From assembly GCF_037975445.1 (NCBI RefSeq), contig NZ_CP150254.1:5578001-5642000 (forward strand): a stretch of DNA of 64,000 bases. Reading direction: 5' to 3'. The DNA is from Peribacillus sp. FSL P2-0133 (GTDB lineage Bacteria; Bacillota; Bacilli; Bacillales; DSM-1321). Both the position numbers and the translations under genes were made by a program. The stretch's first letter is position 1; each line of letters begins with the position of its first letter. The notes under the pieces are model-generated. The model was not told where the DNA came from and made no database searches. It saw nothing but the letters and a program-made list of their open reading frames with translations. Positions 55,318 to 64,000 of this stretch are shown in pieces.

Positions 55318-55344
55318 GTTCGATAAAATAACGACAATTCCTGC
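55318..55344 (-). promoter_or_regulatory. Sigma-H-like promoter upstream of rpoE
   Basis: Minus strand GCAGGAATT (55336-55344), 11 bp, ATCGAAC (55318-55324). It differs from the spo0F sigma-H promoter core only in the last base. Confidence 0.45.
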
Positions 55345-55455
55345 TAGACATATACTCCATTATAAACAATCTAAATGGGTTTATGCTAGTTCTATATGAT
55401 ACTTTCACACATTTACCTTATTGTCTATCATTCACAGGAAACCAAAAGGTAAATA

Positions 55456-55617
55456 TCATTCCTTTTTCTTTTTGGATTTCTGACGATATGCTGCCGTAAA
55501 AAAGACAACCGTCAGGATAAAAAAAGAAATGGCACCCAATTGATGCTCATACAGCTCAAATAAAAAAATGATGGCAAGAATGTAACCTATGATTAATCCA
55601 ATCATTTTCAGGTTCAT
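55456..55617 (-). CDS. 53-residue membrane protein
   Basis: ATG at 55617 has GGAG eight bases upstream and opens a 53-residue frame. The product starts MNLKMIGLIIGYILAIIFL, has two membrane helices (about residues 4-21 and 28-43) joined by a short acidic turn (FELYEHQLG), and ends in a strongly basic tail (YRQKSKKKKE). Both ends are thus probably cytoplasmic. It lies between icmF and rpoE. No family recognised; function unknown. Confidence 0.7.
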   Translation of the reverse strand: MNLKMIGLIIGYILAIIFLFELYEHQLGAISFFILTVVFFTAAYRQKSKKKKE

Positions 55618-55714
55618 TTTCTCAACTCCAATAGGGCTGATTCTTCATTTTTGCCCCTTTTCCAAATAATTATAAGGTAAAATCTTCATTTTGTTAAAAA
55701 AGAGGGGAATTATT

Positions 55715-55748
55715 AAAAAAAGAGGCCCCTAAACGTTCGGAGCCCCTT
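55715..55748 (-). terminator. Terminator of the icmF operon
   Basis: A 9-bp GC-rich stem (55721-55729 with 55739-55747, two G-U) followed on the minus strand by a T run, starting right at the icmF stop. Confidence 0.88.
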
Positions 55749-55754
55749 CTTGGT

Positions 55755-58700
55755 TTACATATTCCTTCGATATTGACCTCCTACATCATATAGCGCCCTC
55801 GTTATCTGCCCCAGACTGGCCACTCTCACACAGTTCATGAGTTCGGCAAAGATATTTTCCCCATTCATGGCTGCCAATTTCAGTTTAGTTAGCGCCTCAT
55901 CCGTGAACTCTTTATTTCTTTCCTGGAATGCCCGGAGATTCATGATTTGCCCTTCCTTTTCTTCCTTCGTTGCACGGGCAATTTCCATGCTGTTCACCGC
56001 TTCTTCGGAAGGAGGATTAGGATTCAAATACGTATTGACACCAATGATCGGCAATTCTCCCGTATGCTTTTTCATTTCGTAATGCATCGATTCATCCTGG
56101 ATTTTCCCGCGCTGATACTGCGTCTCCATTGCACCCAGGACACCGCCTCGATCGTTGATGCGATCGAATTCTTGCAGTACGGCCTCTTCAACCAGATCCG
56201 TCAATTCCTCTACGATGAAGGCACCTTGCATCGGGTTTTCATTTTTTGAGAGACCATGCTCCTTTGTAATGATCATTTGTATGGCCATTGCCCGGCGCAC
56301 GGATTCTTCGGTAGGCGTCGTAATGGCTTCATCGTACGCATTAGTATGCAGGGAGTTACAGTTGTCCTGCAGTGCCATTAAAGCCTGAAGCGTCGTTCTG
56401 ATATCATTAAAATCAATTTCTTGCGCATGAAGGGAGCGCCCAGAAGTCTGTATATGGTATTTGAGCTTCTGGCTACGGTCATTCGCACCATATTTATCCC
56501 TCATGACAGTCGCCCAAATCCTTCTTGCCACCCTCCCGATAACCGTATATTCCGGGTCGAGCCCATTTGAGAAGAAGAACGACAAATTCGGAGCAAAGTC
56601 ATCAATATTCATTCCGCGACTTAAATAATATTCGATGTAAGTAAAGCCATTCGCTAATGTAAAAGCCAGCTGCGAAATGGGATTGGCACCCGCTTCTGCA
56701 ATGTGATAGCCGGAAATGGATACAGAGTAGTAGTTCCTGACTTTGCGATCGATGAAATATGCTTGAATGTCCCCCATTAACCTTAAAGCAAACTCCGTAG
56801 AGAAGATGCATGTATTCTGGCCTTGGTCCTCTTTCAGAATATCCGCTTGAACAGTTCCGCGTACCGTTTGAAGGGTATAAGCCTGCACTTCTTCAGCTTC
56901 GGCATCAGTAAGGGGACGGCCTAACTCTTCTTCTTTCCGTTGAATCTGCTGATCGACTGCAGTATTCATATACATGGCCAAAATGATTGGTGCCGGTCCA
57001 TTGATGGTCATGGAAACAGATGTTGAGGGGTGGCAAAGGTCAAAGCCTGCATACAGCTTTTTCATGTCATCCAACGTACAGATGCTGACTCCGCTTTCCC
57101 CTACCTTTCCATAGATATCAGGCCGGTGATCAGGGTCCTCACCATATAAAGTTACAGAATCGAAAGCCGTACTAAGCCGTTTAGCAGTATCATCCTTTGA
57201 CAAATAATGAAAACGCCTGTTGGTTCGGTCGGGCGATCCTTCACCGGCAAATTGCCGCTTCGGGTCTTCCCCTTCACGCTTGAATGGAAAGACTCCAGCT
57301 GTGTAAGGAAAGAAGCCCGGAACGTTTTCACGGAATACCCATCCTAAGATCTCACCATAATCCACATATTTAGGCAGTGATACTCTCGGAATCATTAAAC
57401 CTGATAAACTTTTGGTTTTCAGCTTTGTGACGATTTCTTTATCCCTGACTTTCGTTACAAACTGCTCCCCTGCATACTTTTCTTTTAAATCCATCCATCC
57501 AGAAAGGATTTTTTTAGATTCAGGTGATAAATTCAAAGCGGTTTCCTTTTTCAGTTTTTCTAAAGAAGCCACCATATCGTCGTTGTTATCATTTTCCTTA
57601 ATTGCATCAATTGCTCCTTCAAGCTGGAAAAGCCTCCGGGCAATACGTACTTGTTCAGCCGCACGCTTATGATACGATCTGACCGTATCACTGATTTCAC
57701 GTAAATAATACCGACGGTCAGTAGGAATGATGACATTTTGCTTGTAAACATCCGCTTCTTTCGAAAAGGCCGTACTCCAAACCGTCCCTGATTTTTCATT
57801 AAGCTTTTCAATCAGTGCAGCGAATAATGCATTGGTGCCTGGGTCATTAAATTGGGAAGCGATCGTACCGTATACTGGCATTTCTGATGGATCTTGATCA
57901 AAAAGTGTACGGCTTCTTTGGTATTGCTTTTGAACTTGGTTTTTTGCATCCTCGGAGCCTTTGCGCTCGTATTTGTTAATGACAATCAAGTCTGCATAAT
58001 CAATCATATCGATTTTTTCAAGTTGCGAAGGAGCACCGAATTCACTCGTCATTACATACATGGATACATCGCATATTTCGGCAATTTCTGCATCTCCCTG
58101 ACCAATTCCGCTCGTTTCAACGATGATTAAATCAAAGCCAGCTGCCTTCACGACTGAAATGGCATCTTTTATCGCCAAAGACAACTCACTTTTTGAATGG
58201 CGCGTGGCTAGGCTCCTCATATAAACACGCTCTGAAAAGATCGAGTTCATTCTGATCCTGTCACCAAGCAGGGCACCGCCCGTTTTCTGTTTGGTCGGGT
58301 CTACAGATAGAATGGCGACTCTCTCGTCTGGAATTTCGTTAATGAACCTTCGTATCAATTCATCAGTCAATGAACTTTTTCCAGCGCCGCCAGTCCCTGT
58401 AATTCCTAGAACGGGAACCTTCTTTTCGGAAGTCTTGATCTGCTCAAAAAGACTCTCCACCGCTGCCGCTGATTCCTGTGAAACATCGAGTCTATTTTCG
58501 GCAAAGGTAATAAATTGGGCAATGGCATTTGTTCCCCCGGCAATCAATTCATTAAAACGTTCCTGTAAAGATGGTTTGACTGTCGAGAAATCACACTCCT
58601 CCATCAATACGTTTATCATTCCTTGAAGCCCATATTCCCGCCCTTCATCAGGCGAAAAGATACGGGCAATCCCATAATCATGCAGTTCTTTAATTTCCCT

Positions 58701-59021
58701 TGGGATGATGACCCCGCCGCCGCCGGCAAAAATCCGAATGTGCTCGGCTCCCTTTTCCTTCAGCAGGTCATACATATATTTAAAATATTCCACATGTCCG
58801 CCTTGGTAAGATGACATGGCTATGCCTTGAACATCTTCCTGGATGGCCGCATTCACGATCTCTTCTACCGAACGATTATGACCTAGGTGAATAACTTCTG
58901 CCCCGCTGGACTGAAGGATTCTCCTCATTATATTGATGGATGCGTCATGTCCATCAAATAAACTCGAAGCTGTGACGAATCTAATATGGTTCTTCGGTTT
59001 ATACACCTCAACTGTACTCAT
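55755..59021 (-). CDS. icmF: Fused isobutyryl-CoA mutase IcmF
   Basis: IcmF (1088 residues) is an adenosylcobalamin enzyme that interconverts isobutyryl-CoA and n-butyryl-CoA, with its G-protein chaperone built in. Domain order: B12-binding (about 10-145, axial His25 in [10 protein letters not shown]), MeaB-type GTPase (about 200-420, P-loop GTGGAGKS at 209-216), then the mutase barrel (about 560-1088). Members of this family can also act on isovaleryl/pivalyl-CoA. It is last in an operon of acyl-CoA genes and starts 30 bp after the TetR gene. Confidence 0.95.
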   Translation of the reverse strand: MSTVEVYKPKNHIRFVTASSLFDGHDASINIMRRILQSSGAEVIHLGHNRSVEEIVNAAIQEDVQGIAMSSYQGGHVEYFKYMYDLLKEKGAEHIRIFAGGGGVIIPREIKELHDYGIARIFSPDEGREYGLQGMINVLMEECDFSTVKPSLQERFNELIAGGTNAIAQFITFAENRLDVSQESAAAVESLFEQIKTSEKKVPVLGITGTGGAGKSSLTDELIRRFINEIPDERVAILSVDPTKQKTGGALLGDRIRMNSIFSERVYMRSLATRHSKSELSLAIKDAISVVKAAGFDLIIVETSGIGQGDAEIAEICDVSMYVMTSEFGAPSQLEKIDMIDYADLIVINKYERKGSEDAKNQVQKQYQRSRTLFDQDPSEMPVYGTIASQFNDPGTNALFAALIEKLNEKSGTVWSTAFSKEADVYKQNVIIPTDRRYYLREISDTVRSYHKRAAEQVRIARRLFQLEGAIDAIKENDNNDDMVASLEKLKKETALNLSPESKKILSGWMDLKEKYAGEQFVTKVRDKEIVTKLKTKSLSGLMIPRVSLPKYVDYGEILGWVFRENVPGFFPYTAGVFPFKREGEDPKRQFAGEGSPDRTNRRFHYLSKDDTAKRLSTAFDSVTLYGEDPDHRPDIYGKVGESGVSICTLDDMKKLYAGFDLCHPSTSVSMTINGPAPIILAMYMNTAVDQQIQRKEEELGRPLTDAEAEEVQAYTLQTVRGTVQADILKEDQGQNTCIFSTEFALRLMGDIQAYFIDRKVRNYYSVSISGYHIAEAGANPISQLAFTLANGFTYIEYYLSRGMNIDDFAPNLSFFFSNGLDPEYTVIGRVARRIWATVMRDKYGANDRSQKLKYHIQTSGRSLHAQEIDFNDIRTTLQALMALQDNCNSLHTNAYDEAITTPTEESVRRAMAIQMIITKEHGLSKNENPMQGAFIVEELTDLVEEAVLQEFDRINDRGGVLGAMETQYQRGKIQDESMHYEMKKHTGELPIIGVNTYLNPNPPSEEAVNSMEIARATKEEKEGQIMNLRAFQERNKEFTDEALTKLKLAAMNGENIFAELMNCVRVASLGQITRALYDVGGQYRRNM

Positions 59022-59051
59022 ATAGCTCCTCCTTATTGAAACTTATTTATA

Positions 59052-59690
59052 TCAGTGCTTTTTGGAACCCGATACATTTTGAATCAATAATTGCGTCTGC
59101 AGTTCAACATACTCTTGAAGCGTATACTGTTTATGCAAAGCCCATCTTCTAAAACTCCACATCTGTCCCTGAACGAAAATGTTATGTGAAACAAGGCTTA
59201 TTTGTTTTTCCGTTAACGAGAGCTCCCCATTCTCGACACATTTCGTTATCACTTTTTCGAACATGCCAACCATCCGAATTTCTTTGTTCAGAACATATGG
59301 TAAAGCATCTTTCGTCAGGGCCTTCACTTCCTGATACATGACCAACACTTCGTCCTGCATATCATCCATCACTTTATAAAAATAGGCGATCGTCAGCTTC
59401 AAACTTTCAAGTGTCCCATCACTCTGTTCTATTTCTTTCTGAAGCTTTTCCTGGACTTCATCATAGATAAAGTCACAAACGAGATATAATATATCTTCCT
59501 TGGTTCGGATATACTCGTATAACGTGCCAATACTAAAGCCTGCAGCTTTGGCAATTTCCCTGGTAGTCGTACGGTGAAATCCCTTTTCCTTAAAAAGGGT
59601 AACCGCTCCTTTAATCATTTGTGTACGCCTTTTTTCAACCAGCCGCTCATCCTTTACAGATGCAAGAACCTCTCTTTTTTCCATTTCCAA
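59052..59690 (-). CDS. TetR/AcrR family regulator
   Basis: A 212-residue repressor with an N-terminal helix-turn-helix (about residues 23-70: GAVTLFKEKGFHRTTTREIA, then GFSIGTLYEYIRTKEDILY) and a helical ligand domain. It sits inside the operon between the acyl-CoA dehydrogenase and icmF genes, so an acyl-CoA-responsive regulator of this operon is likely. The ligand is not known. Confidence 0.88.
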   Translation of the reverse strand: MEMEKREVLASVKDERLVEKRRTQMIKGAVTLFKEKGFHRTTTREIAKAAGFSIGTLYEYIRTKEDILYLVCDFIYDEVQEKLQKEIEQSDGTLESLKLTIAYFYKVMDDMQDEVLVMYQEVKALTKDALPYVLNKEIRMVGMFEKVITKCVENGELSLTEKQISLVSHNIFVQGQMWSFRRWALHKQYTLQEYVELQTQLLIQNVSGSKKH

Positions 59691-59795
59691 ACCCCTTTTG
59701 AAAGCCCATTATTCAATTATCAAAGACATTCTGAAGAAATTGAAAAGGGAATTCCGGTAAAGGCAGTGCCTCATCGGAAAACCTCAGTTTCAACC

Positions 59796-60935
59796 TTATT
59801 TAGTAACCATTCGTGAGATGACCAGTTTTTGAATTTCCTGTGTACCTTCGTAAATCTGGGTTATTTTCGCATCGCGCATATACCGCTCCACTGGATAATC
59901 CTTTGTATATCCATAACCCCCGAAAACTTGCACGGCCTCCGTCGTCACTTTCATTGCTGTATCCCCAGCAAAAAGTTTGGACATCGCCGACTCTTTTCCA
60001 TAAGGTAGGCCCACTGATTCCAACCACGCAGCCTGATAGGTTAATAGCCTTGAAGCCTCAACACCCGTTGCCATATCCGCCAATTTAAAACCGATTCCTT
60101 GCTGTGCAGAAATTGGCTTGCCGAATTGGACGCGCTCTTTTGCATAACCAACCGCGGCATCCAACGCACCTTGGGCTATGCCTACAGCCTGGGCTGCAAT
60201 TCCATTACGGCCGCCATCAAGCGTCATCATCGCAATTTTAAAGCCTTCCCCTTCTTTACCAAGGAGATTTTCTTTAGGCACCCGACACTCATCAAAGATG
60301 ATTTCCGTGGTCGGTGATGAACGGATTCCAAGCTTCTTCTCTTTTTTACCAACACTGAAGCCTGGGAAGTCCTTTTCAATGATAAAAGCACTCGTTCCTT
60401 TTTGTTTCGATTCAGGGTCCGTCAATGCAAAGACGACATATGTATCCGCAATCCCGCCGTTCGTAATGAAGATTTTTGAACCGCTGATAACATATTCATC
60501 ACCTACAAGCTTTGCAGTCGTTCTCATCCCGCCTGCGTCTGAGCCTGAGCTAGGTTCAGTCAGTCCGTATGCACCGATTTTTTCACCCTGTGCCATCGGG
60601 CGAAGGTATTTTTGCTTTTGTTCTTCAGACCCAAATTTATATATTGGCCATCCTGCGAGCGAAGTATGGGCTGATAAAGTCACCCCAGTGGATGCGCAAA
60701 CGCGGGAAAGTTCCTCAATCGCTATGCAATATGCTAAGTAATCACTGCCAATTCCGCCGTATTCCTCAGGCCACGGAATCCCAGTCAATCCAAGCTCAGC
60801 CATTTTATCGAAGATCTCACGGTCAAATCGTTCTTCTTCATCCCTCTCGGCAGCAGTCGGAGCCACCTCATTCTGGGCAAAGTCGCGCACCATTTTCCTG
60901 ATCATTTCATGTTCTTCCGTTAGTTTAAATTGCAT
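59796..60935 (-). CDS. Acyl-CoA dehydrogenase (first copy)
   Basis: A 379-residue FAD flavoenzyme that introduces the alpha-beta double bond into acyl-CoA. It has [18 protein letters not shown] (FAD/substrate site) and the catalytic-base segment [13 protein letters not shown] at 60935 has GGAGG eight bases upstream. Together with the adjacent paralogue it likely forms electron-transfer-flavoprotein-linked enzymes with different chain or branch preference. Confidence 0.93.
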   Translation of the reverse strand: MQFKLTEEHEMIRKMVRDFAQNEVAPTAAERDEEERFDREIFDKMAELGLTGIPWPEEYGGIGSDYLAYCIAIEELSRVCASTGVTLSAHTSLAGWPIYKFGSEEQKQKYLRPMAQGEKIGAYGLTEPSSGSDAGGMRTTAKLVGDEYVISGSKIFITNGGIADTYVVFALTDPESKQKGTSAFIIEKDFPGFSVGKKEKKLGIRSSPTTEIIFDECRVPKENLLGKEGEGFKIAMMTLDGGRNGIAAQAVGIAQGALDAAVGYAKERVQFGKPISAQQGIGFKLADMATGVEASRLLTYQAAWLESVGLPYGKESAMSKLFAGDTAMKVTTEAVQVFGGYGYTKDYPVERYMRDAKITQIYEGTQEIQKLVISRMVTK

Positions 60936-60961
60936 GAATATGCCCTCCAAATTTTTCGTAA

Positions 60962-62098
60962 TTATAGATTCTTACTGATGACCATTCTCTGTATTTCGCT
61001 GGTACCCTCATAAATTTCAGTTACCTTTGCATCCCTGAAATAGCGTTCGACCGGATATTCCGTTGTATATCCATAGCCTCCGAACACTTGGACTGCTTCA
61101 ATCGCCACATCGACAGCCGTCCTCGAAGCGAATAGCTTAGCCATTGCCGCCTCTTTACCGCAATTCAATCCCTGCGAGCGTAAATAAGCCGCCCGATAGA
61201 CCAGTAGCCTTGAAGCTTCTATGCCCGTTGCCATTTCGGCCAGTTTGAAACCAATTCCTTGTTGTTGCGCAATAGGTTTGCCGAATTGCACCCTGCCTTT
61301 TGCATATTGGACAGCATGTTCCATGGCACCCTCAGCAATTCCCAGCGCTTGAGCGGCAATCCCGATCCTTCCAGCGTCCAAGTTGGCCATTGCGATCTTA
61401 AAGCCTTCACCTTCTTTGCCAAGGAGATTGGCTGTAGGGACTTTCATATCCTCGAACGTTACCTGCACGGTGCTTGAGCCATGAAGGCCCATTTTACGTT
61501 CATCTTTACCGATGATTAAGCCTGGCGTCCCTTTTTCTACGACAAAAGCGGAGATTCCCTTGCTTCCCTTCTGAGGGTCGGTTGAAGCAAAAACAATAAA
61601 CACATCCGCTTCCCCGCCATTGGTGATAAAAACCTTGGACCCATTTATTCGATATTCTCCGCCTTCCTTGACTGCCACTGCCTTCGATTTCAAACTCGCA
61701 GCATCGGAACCTGAGCTTTGCTCAGTCAAGCAAAAGGCGCCTAAATATTTACCAGCGGCTAACTTAGGCACATACTTTCGCTTCTGCTCTTCCGTTCCAA
61801 AATAAACGATTGGATTTGTTCCAACAGAAGTATGAACGGACAGTATGACACCGAGAGTGGGACTTACTTTGGAAATCTCATTGATGGCAATGATATAAGA
61901 CATGAAATCCATACCCGCGCCACCGTATTCTTCTGAAATCGGAATTCCCATCAAACCAAGCTCACCCATTTTTTTCAGAATCGCTTTTGGAAACACGCCT
62001 GTTTCCATTGCCTCGATATGAGGAGTGATCTCATTCTCCGCAAAAGCGCTTACCATTTTCCGCATCATTTCCTGTTCTTCTGTAAACTTGAAATCCAT
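60962..62098 (-). CDS. Acyl-CoA dehydrogenase (second copy)
   Basis: A 378-residue paralogue of the preceding enzyme, with [18 protein letters not shown] and [13 protein letters not shown], the catalytic Glu included. It is 26 bp away from the first copy on the same transcript. Which substrate each uses cannot be told from sequence. Confidence 0.93.
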   Translation of the reverse strand: MDFKFTEEQEMMRKMVSAFAENEITPHIEAMETGVFPKAILKKMGELGLMGIPISEEYGGAGMDFMSYIIAINEISKVSPTLGVILSVHTSVGTNPIVYFGTEEQKRKYVPKLAAGKYLGAFCLTEQSSGSDAASLKSKAVAVKEGGEYRINGSKVFITNGGEADVFIVFASTDPQKGSKGISAFVVEKGTPGLIIGKDERKMGLHGSSTVQVTFEDMKVPTANLLGKEGEGFKIAMANLDAGRIGIAAQALGIAEGAMEHAVQYAKGRVQFGKPIAQQQGIGFKLAEMATGIEASRLLVYRAAYLRSQGLNCGKEAAMAKLFASRTAVDVAIEAVQVFGGYGYTTEYPVERYFRDAKVTEIYEGTSEIQRMVISKNL

Positions 62099-62133
62099 CC
62101 TTCATCCCTCCATAGCTGCACATCTTTCCATGA

Positions 62134-62985
62134 TTAGTTATATTCGTAAAAGCCACGTTCTGATTTCTTGCCTAGCCACCCAGCTTTTACATATTTCCTT
62201 AACAGCGGACACGGTCGGTATTTATCGTCTCCCAGCCCTTGGTGAAGGGTTTCCATTATATACAAGCATGTGTCTAGCCCAATGAAGTCAGCTAGCGTAA
62301 GCGGGCCCATCGGGTGGTTCATTCCCATTTTCATTACGTCGTCGATCGCCTCTTTAGTAGCGACGCCCTCATATAGTGTATAGATGGCCTCATTGATCAT
62401 CGGCATTAAAATCCGATTAGCTACAAAACCTGGAAAATCATTGACTTCCACCGGTACCTTGTTCAAGGATTCAGCCATCTTTTCAACTTCTTTATAAACT
62501 TCATCCGATGTAGCAAGGCCTCGAATGATCTCAACCAGCTTCATGACCGGAACGGGGTTCATAAAGTGCATGCCAATTACCTTTTCCGGCCTTTTCGTGG
62601 CAGCGGCTATCTCGGTAATCGGAAGCGAAGAAGTATTGGATGCAAGAATGACGTGTTGCGGTGTGATTTCATCCAACTCGGCGAATATTTTTGTTTTTAT
62701 TTCCATGTTTTCCACCGCAGCTTCAATCACTAAATCTACCGCAGCCGCATTTTTCAAATTAGTCGATGGAGTCAACCGGGAAAGGATTGCATCTTTCTCC
62801 CCGGATTCCATTTTCCCTTTTTCAACCTGCCGGGAAAGGTTCTTGGTAATTGTCCCTAACCCCTTTTCTACATATTCATCTTTTAAATCGTGTAAAAGAA
62901 CTTCATAACCGCTCATTGCACAGACCTGGGCAATGCCAGATCCCATCTGTCCCGCACCAATGACCATCACCTTTTGAATGCCCAT
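62134..62985 (-). CDS. 3-hydroxybutyryl-CoA dehydrogenase
   Basis: A 283-residue dehydrogenase with the N-terminal NAD(P)-binding [16 protein letters not shown], catalytic His in [16 protein letters not shown], and the C-terminal dimer domain ([12 protein letters not shown]). It reduces acetoacetyl-CoA or works in the oxidative direction. It corresponds to MmgB-type enzymes. Confidence 0.93.
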   Translation of the reverse strand: MGIQKVMVIGAGQMGSGIAQVCAMSGYEVLLHDLKDEYVEKGLGTITKNLSRQVEKGKMESGEKDAILSRLTPSTNLKNAAAVDLVIEAAVENMEIKTKIFAELDEITPQHVILASNTSSLPITEIAAATKRPEKVIGMHFMNPVPVMKLVEIIRGLATSDEVYKEVEKMAESLNKVPVEVNDFPGFVANRILMPMINEAIYTLYEGVATKEAIDDVMKMGMNHPMGPLTLADFIGLDTCLYIMETLHQGLGDDKYRPCPLLRKYVKAGWLGKKSERGFYEYN

Positions 62986-63016
62986 GAAAATCCCCCCTCA
63001 TTTATCTATGAAACTA

Positions 63017-64000
<984 letters not shown>

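Overview
This window is core chromosome of an endospore-forming, motile, aerobic Bacillaceae bacterium. The gene set and order (ssbB-ywpF-fabZ-flhP-flhO-mbl-spoIIID-spoIIQ-spoIID-murAA-ywmB-ywzB, then atp, upp-glyA-ywlG-rpiB-ywlE-mntP-ywlC-spoIIR-prmC-prfA-tdk-rpmE-rho-glpX-murAZ-tal-fba-spo0F-ywjG-pyrG-rpoE) follow the Bacillus subtilis replicative-terminus-proximal-to-origin backbone closely. Two features differ from B. subtilis: a full nuoA-N operon between ywzB and atp, and an icmF/acyl-CoA operon beside rpoE. Together with the protein sequences these suggest a Peribacillus- or B. cereus-like lineage; the genus is an inference. Almost every gene lies on the minus strand; only ywpF, a vanZ-like gene and ywjG are on the plus strand.

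Layout. 1-2.7 kb: short SSB, YwpF, an Asp/Asn-repeat lipoprotein, FabZ and a small EpuA-type membrane protein. 2.8-9.4 kb: FlhP/FlhO rod proteins (with a sigma-D-like promoter), Mbl, SpoIIID, SpoIIQ, VanZ-like protein and SpoIID (with a sigma-E-like promoter). 9.6-12.1 kb: MurAA, YwmB, YwzB. 12.3-22.7 kb: an 11-subunit complex I operon without NuoE/F/G, with a highly repetitive NuoC N-terminus and a promoter overlapped by a cre-like site. 23-30.2 kb: complete atpIBEFHAGDC operon with a clear sigma-A promoter. 30.3-36.9 kb: Vpr-type subtilase, UDP-GlcNAc 2-epimerase, uracil phosphoribosyltransferase, serine hydroxymethyltransferase, YwlG. 36.9-43.4 kb: RpiB, a broken chemoreceptor remnant, protein-arginine phosphatase YwlE, MntP, YwlC, a DnaA-box cluster, SpoIIR (sigma-F promoter), PrmC, PrfA. 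43.5-51.8 kb: sporulation-type lipoprotein, Tdk, L31, Rho, GlpX, MurAZ, transaldolase, FbaA, Spo0F (sigma-H promoter). 52-55.6 kb: YwjG, PyrG with a leader that matches CTP-sensing reiterative-transcription attenuation, RpoE, and a 53-residue membrane protein. 55.7-64 kb: IcmF, TetR regulator, two acyl-CoA dehydrogenases, 3-hydroxybutyryl-CoA dehydrogenase and a thiolase cut by the window edge.

The genes cover energy conversion (complex I feeding proton motive force to ATP synthase), envelope building (MurA pair, Mbl, WecB), early-to-mid sporulation signalling (Spo0F, SpoIIR, SpoIIQ, SpoIID, SpoIIID), nucleotide supply (Upp, Tdk, PyrG, GlyA) and fatty/branched acyl-CoA metabolism. I see no prophage, CRISPR array, insertion sequence, rRNA or tRNA gene. 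I do not find a convincing wholly new system; the most interesting items are regulatory elements, low-complexity protein extensions and small or broken genes.
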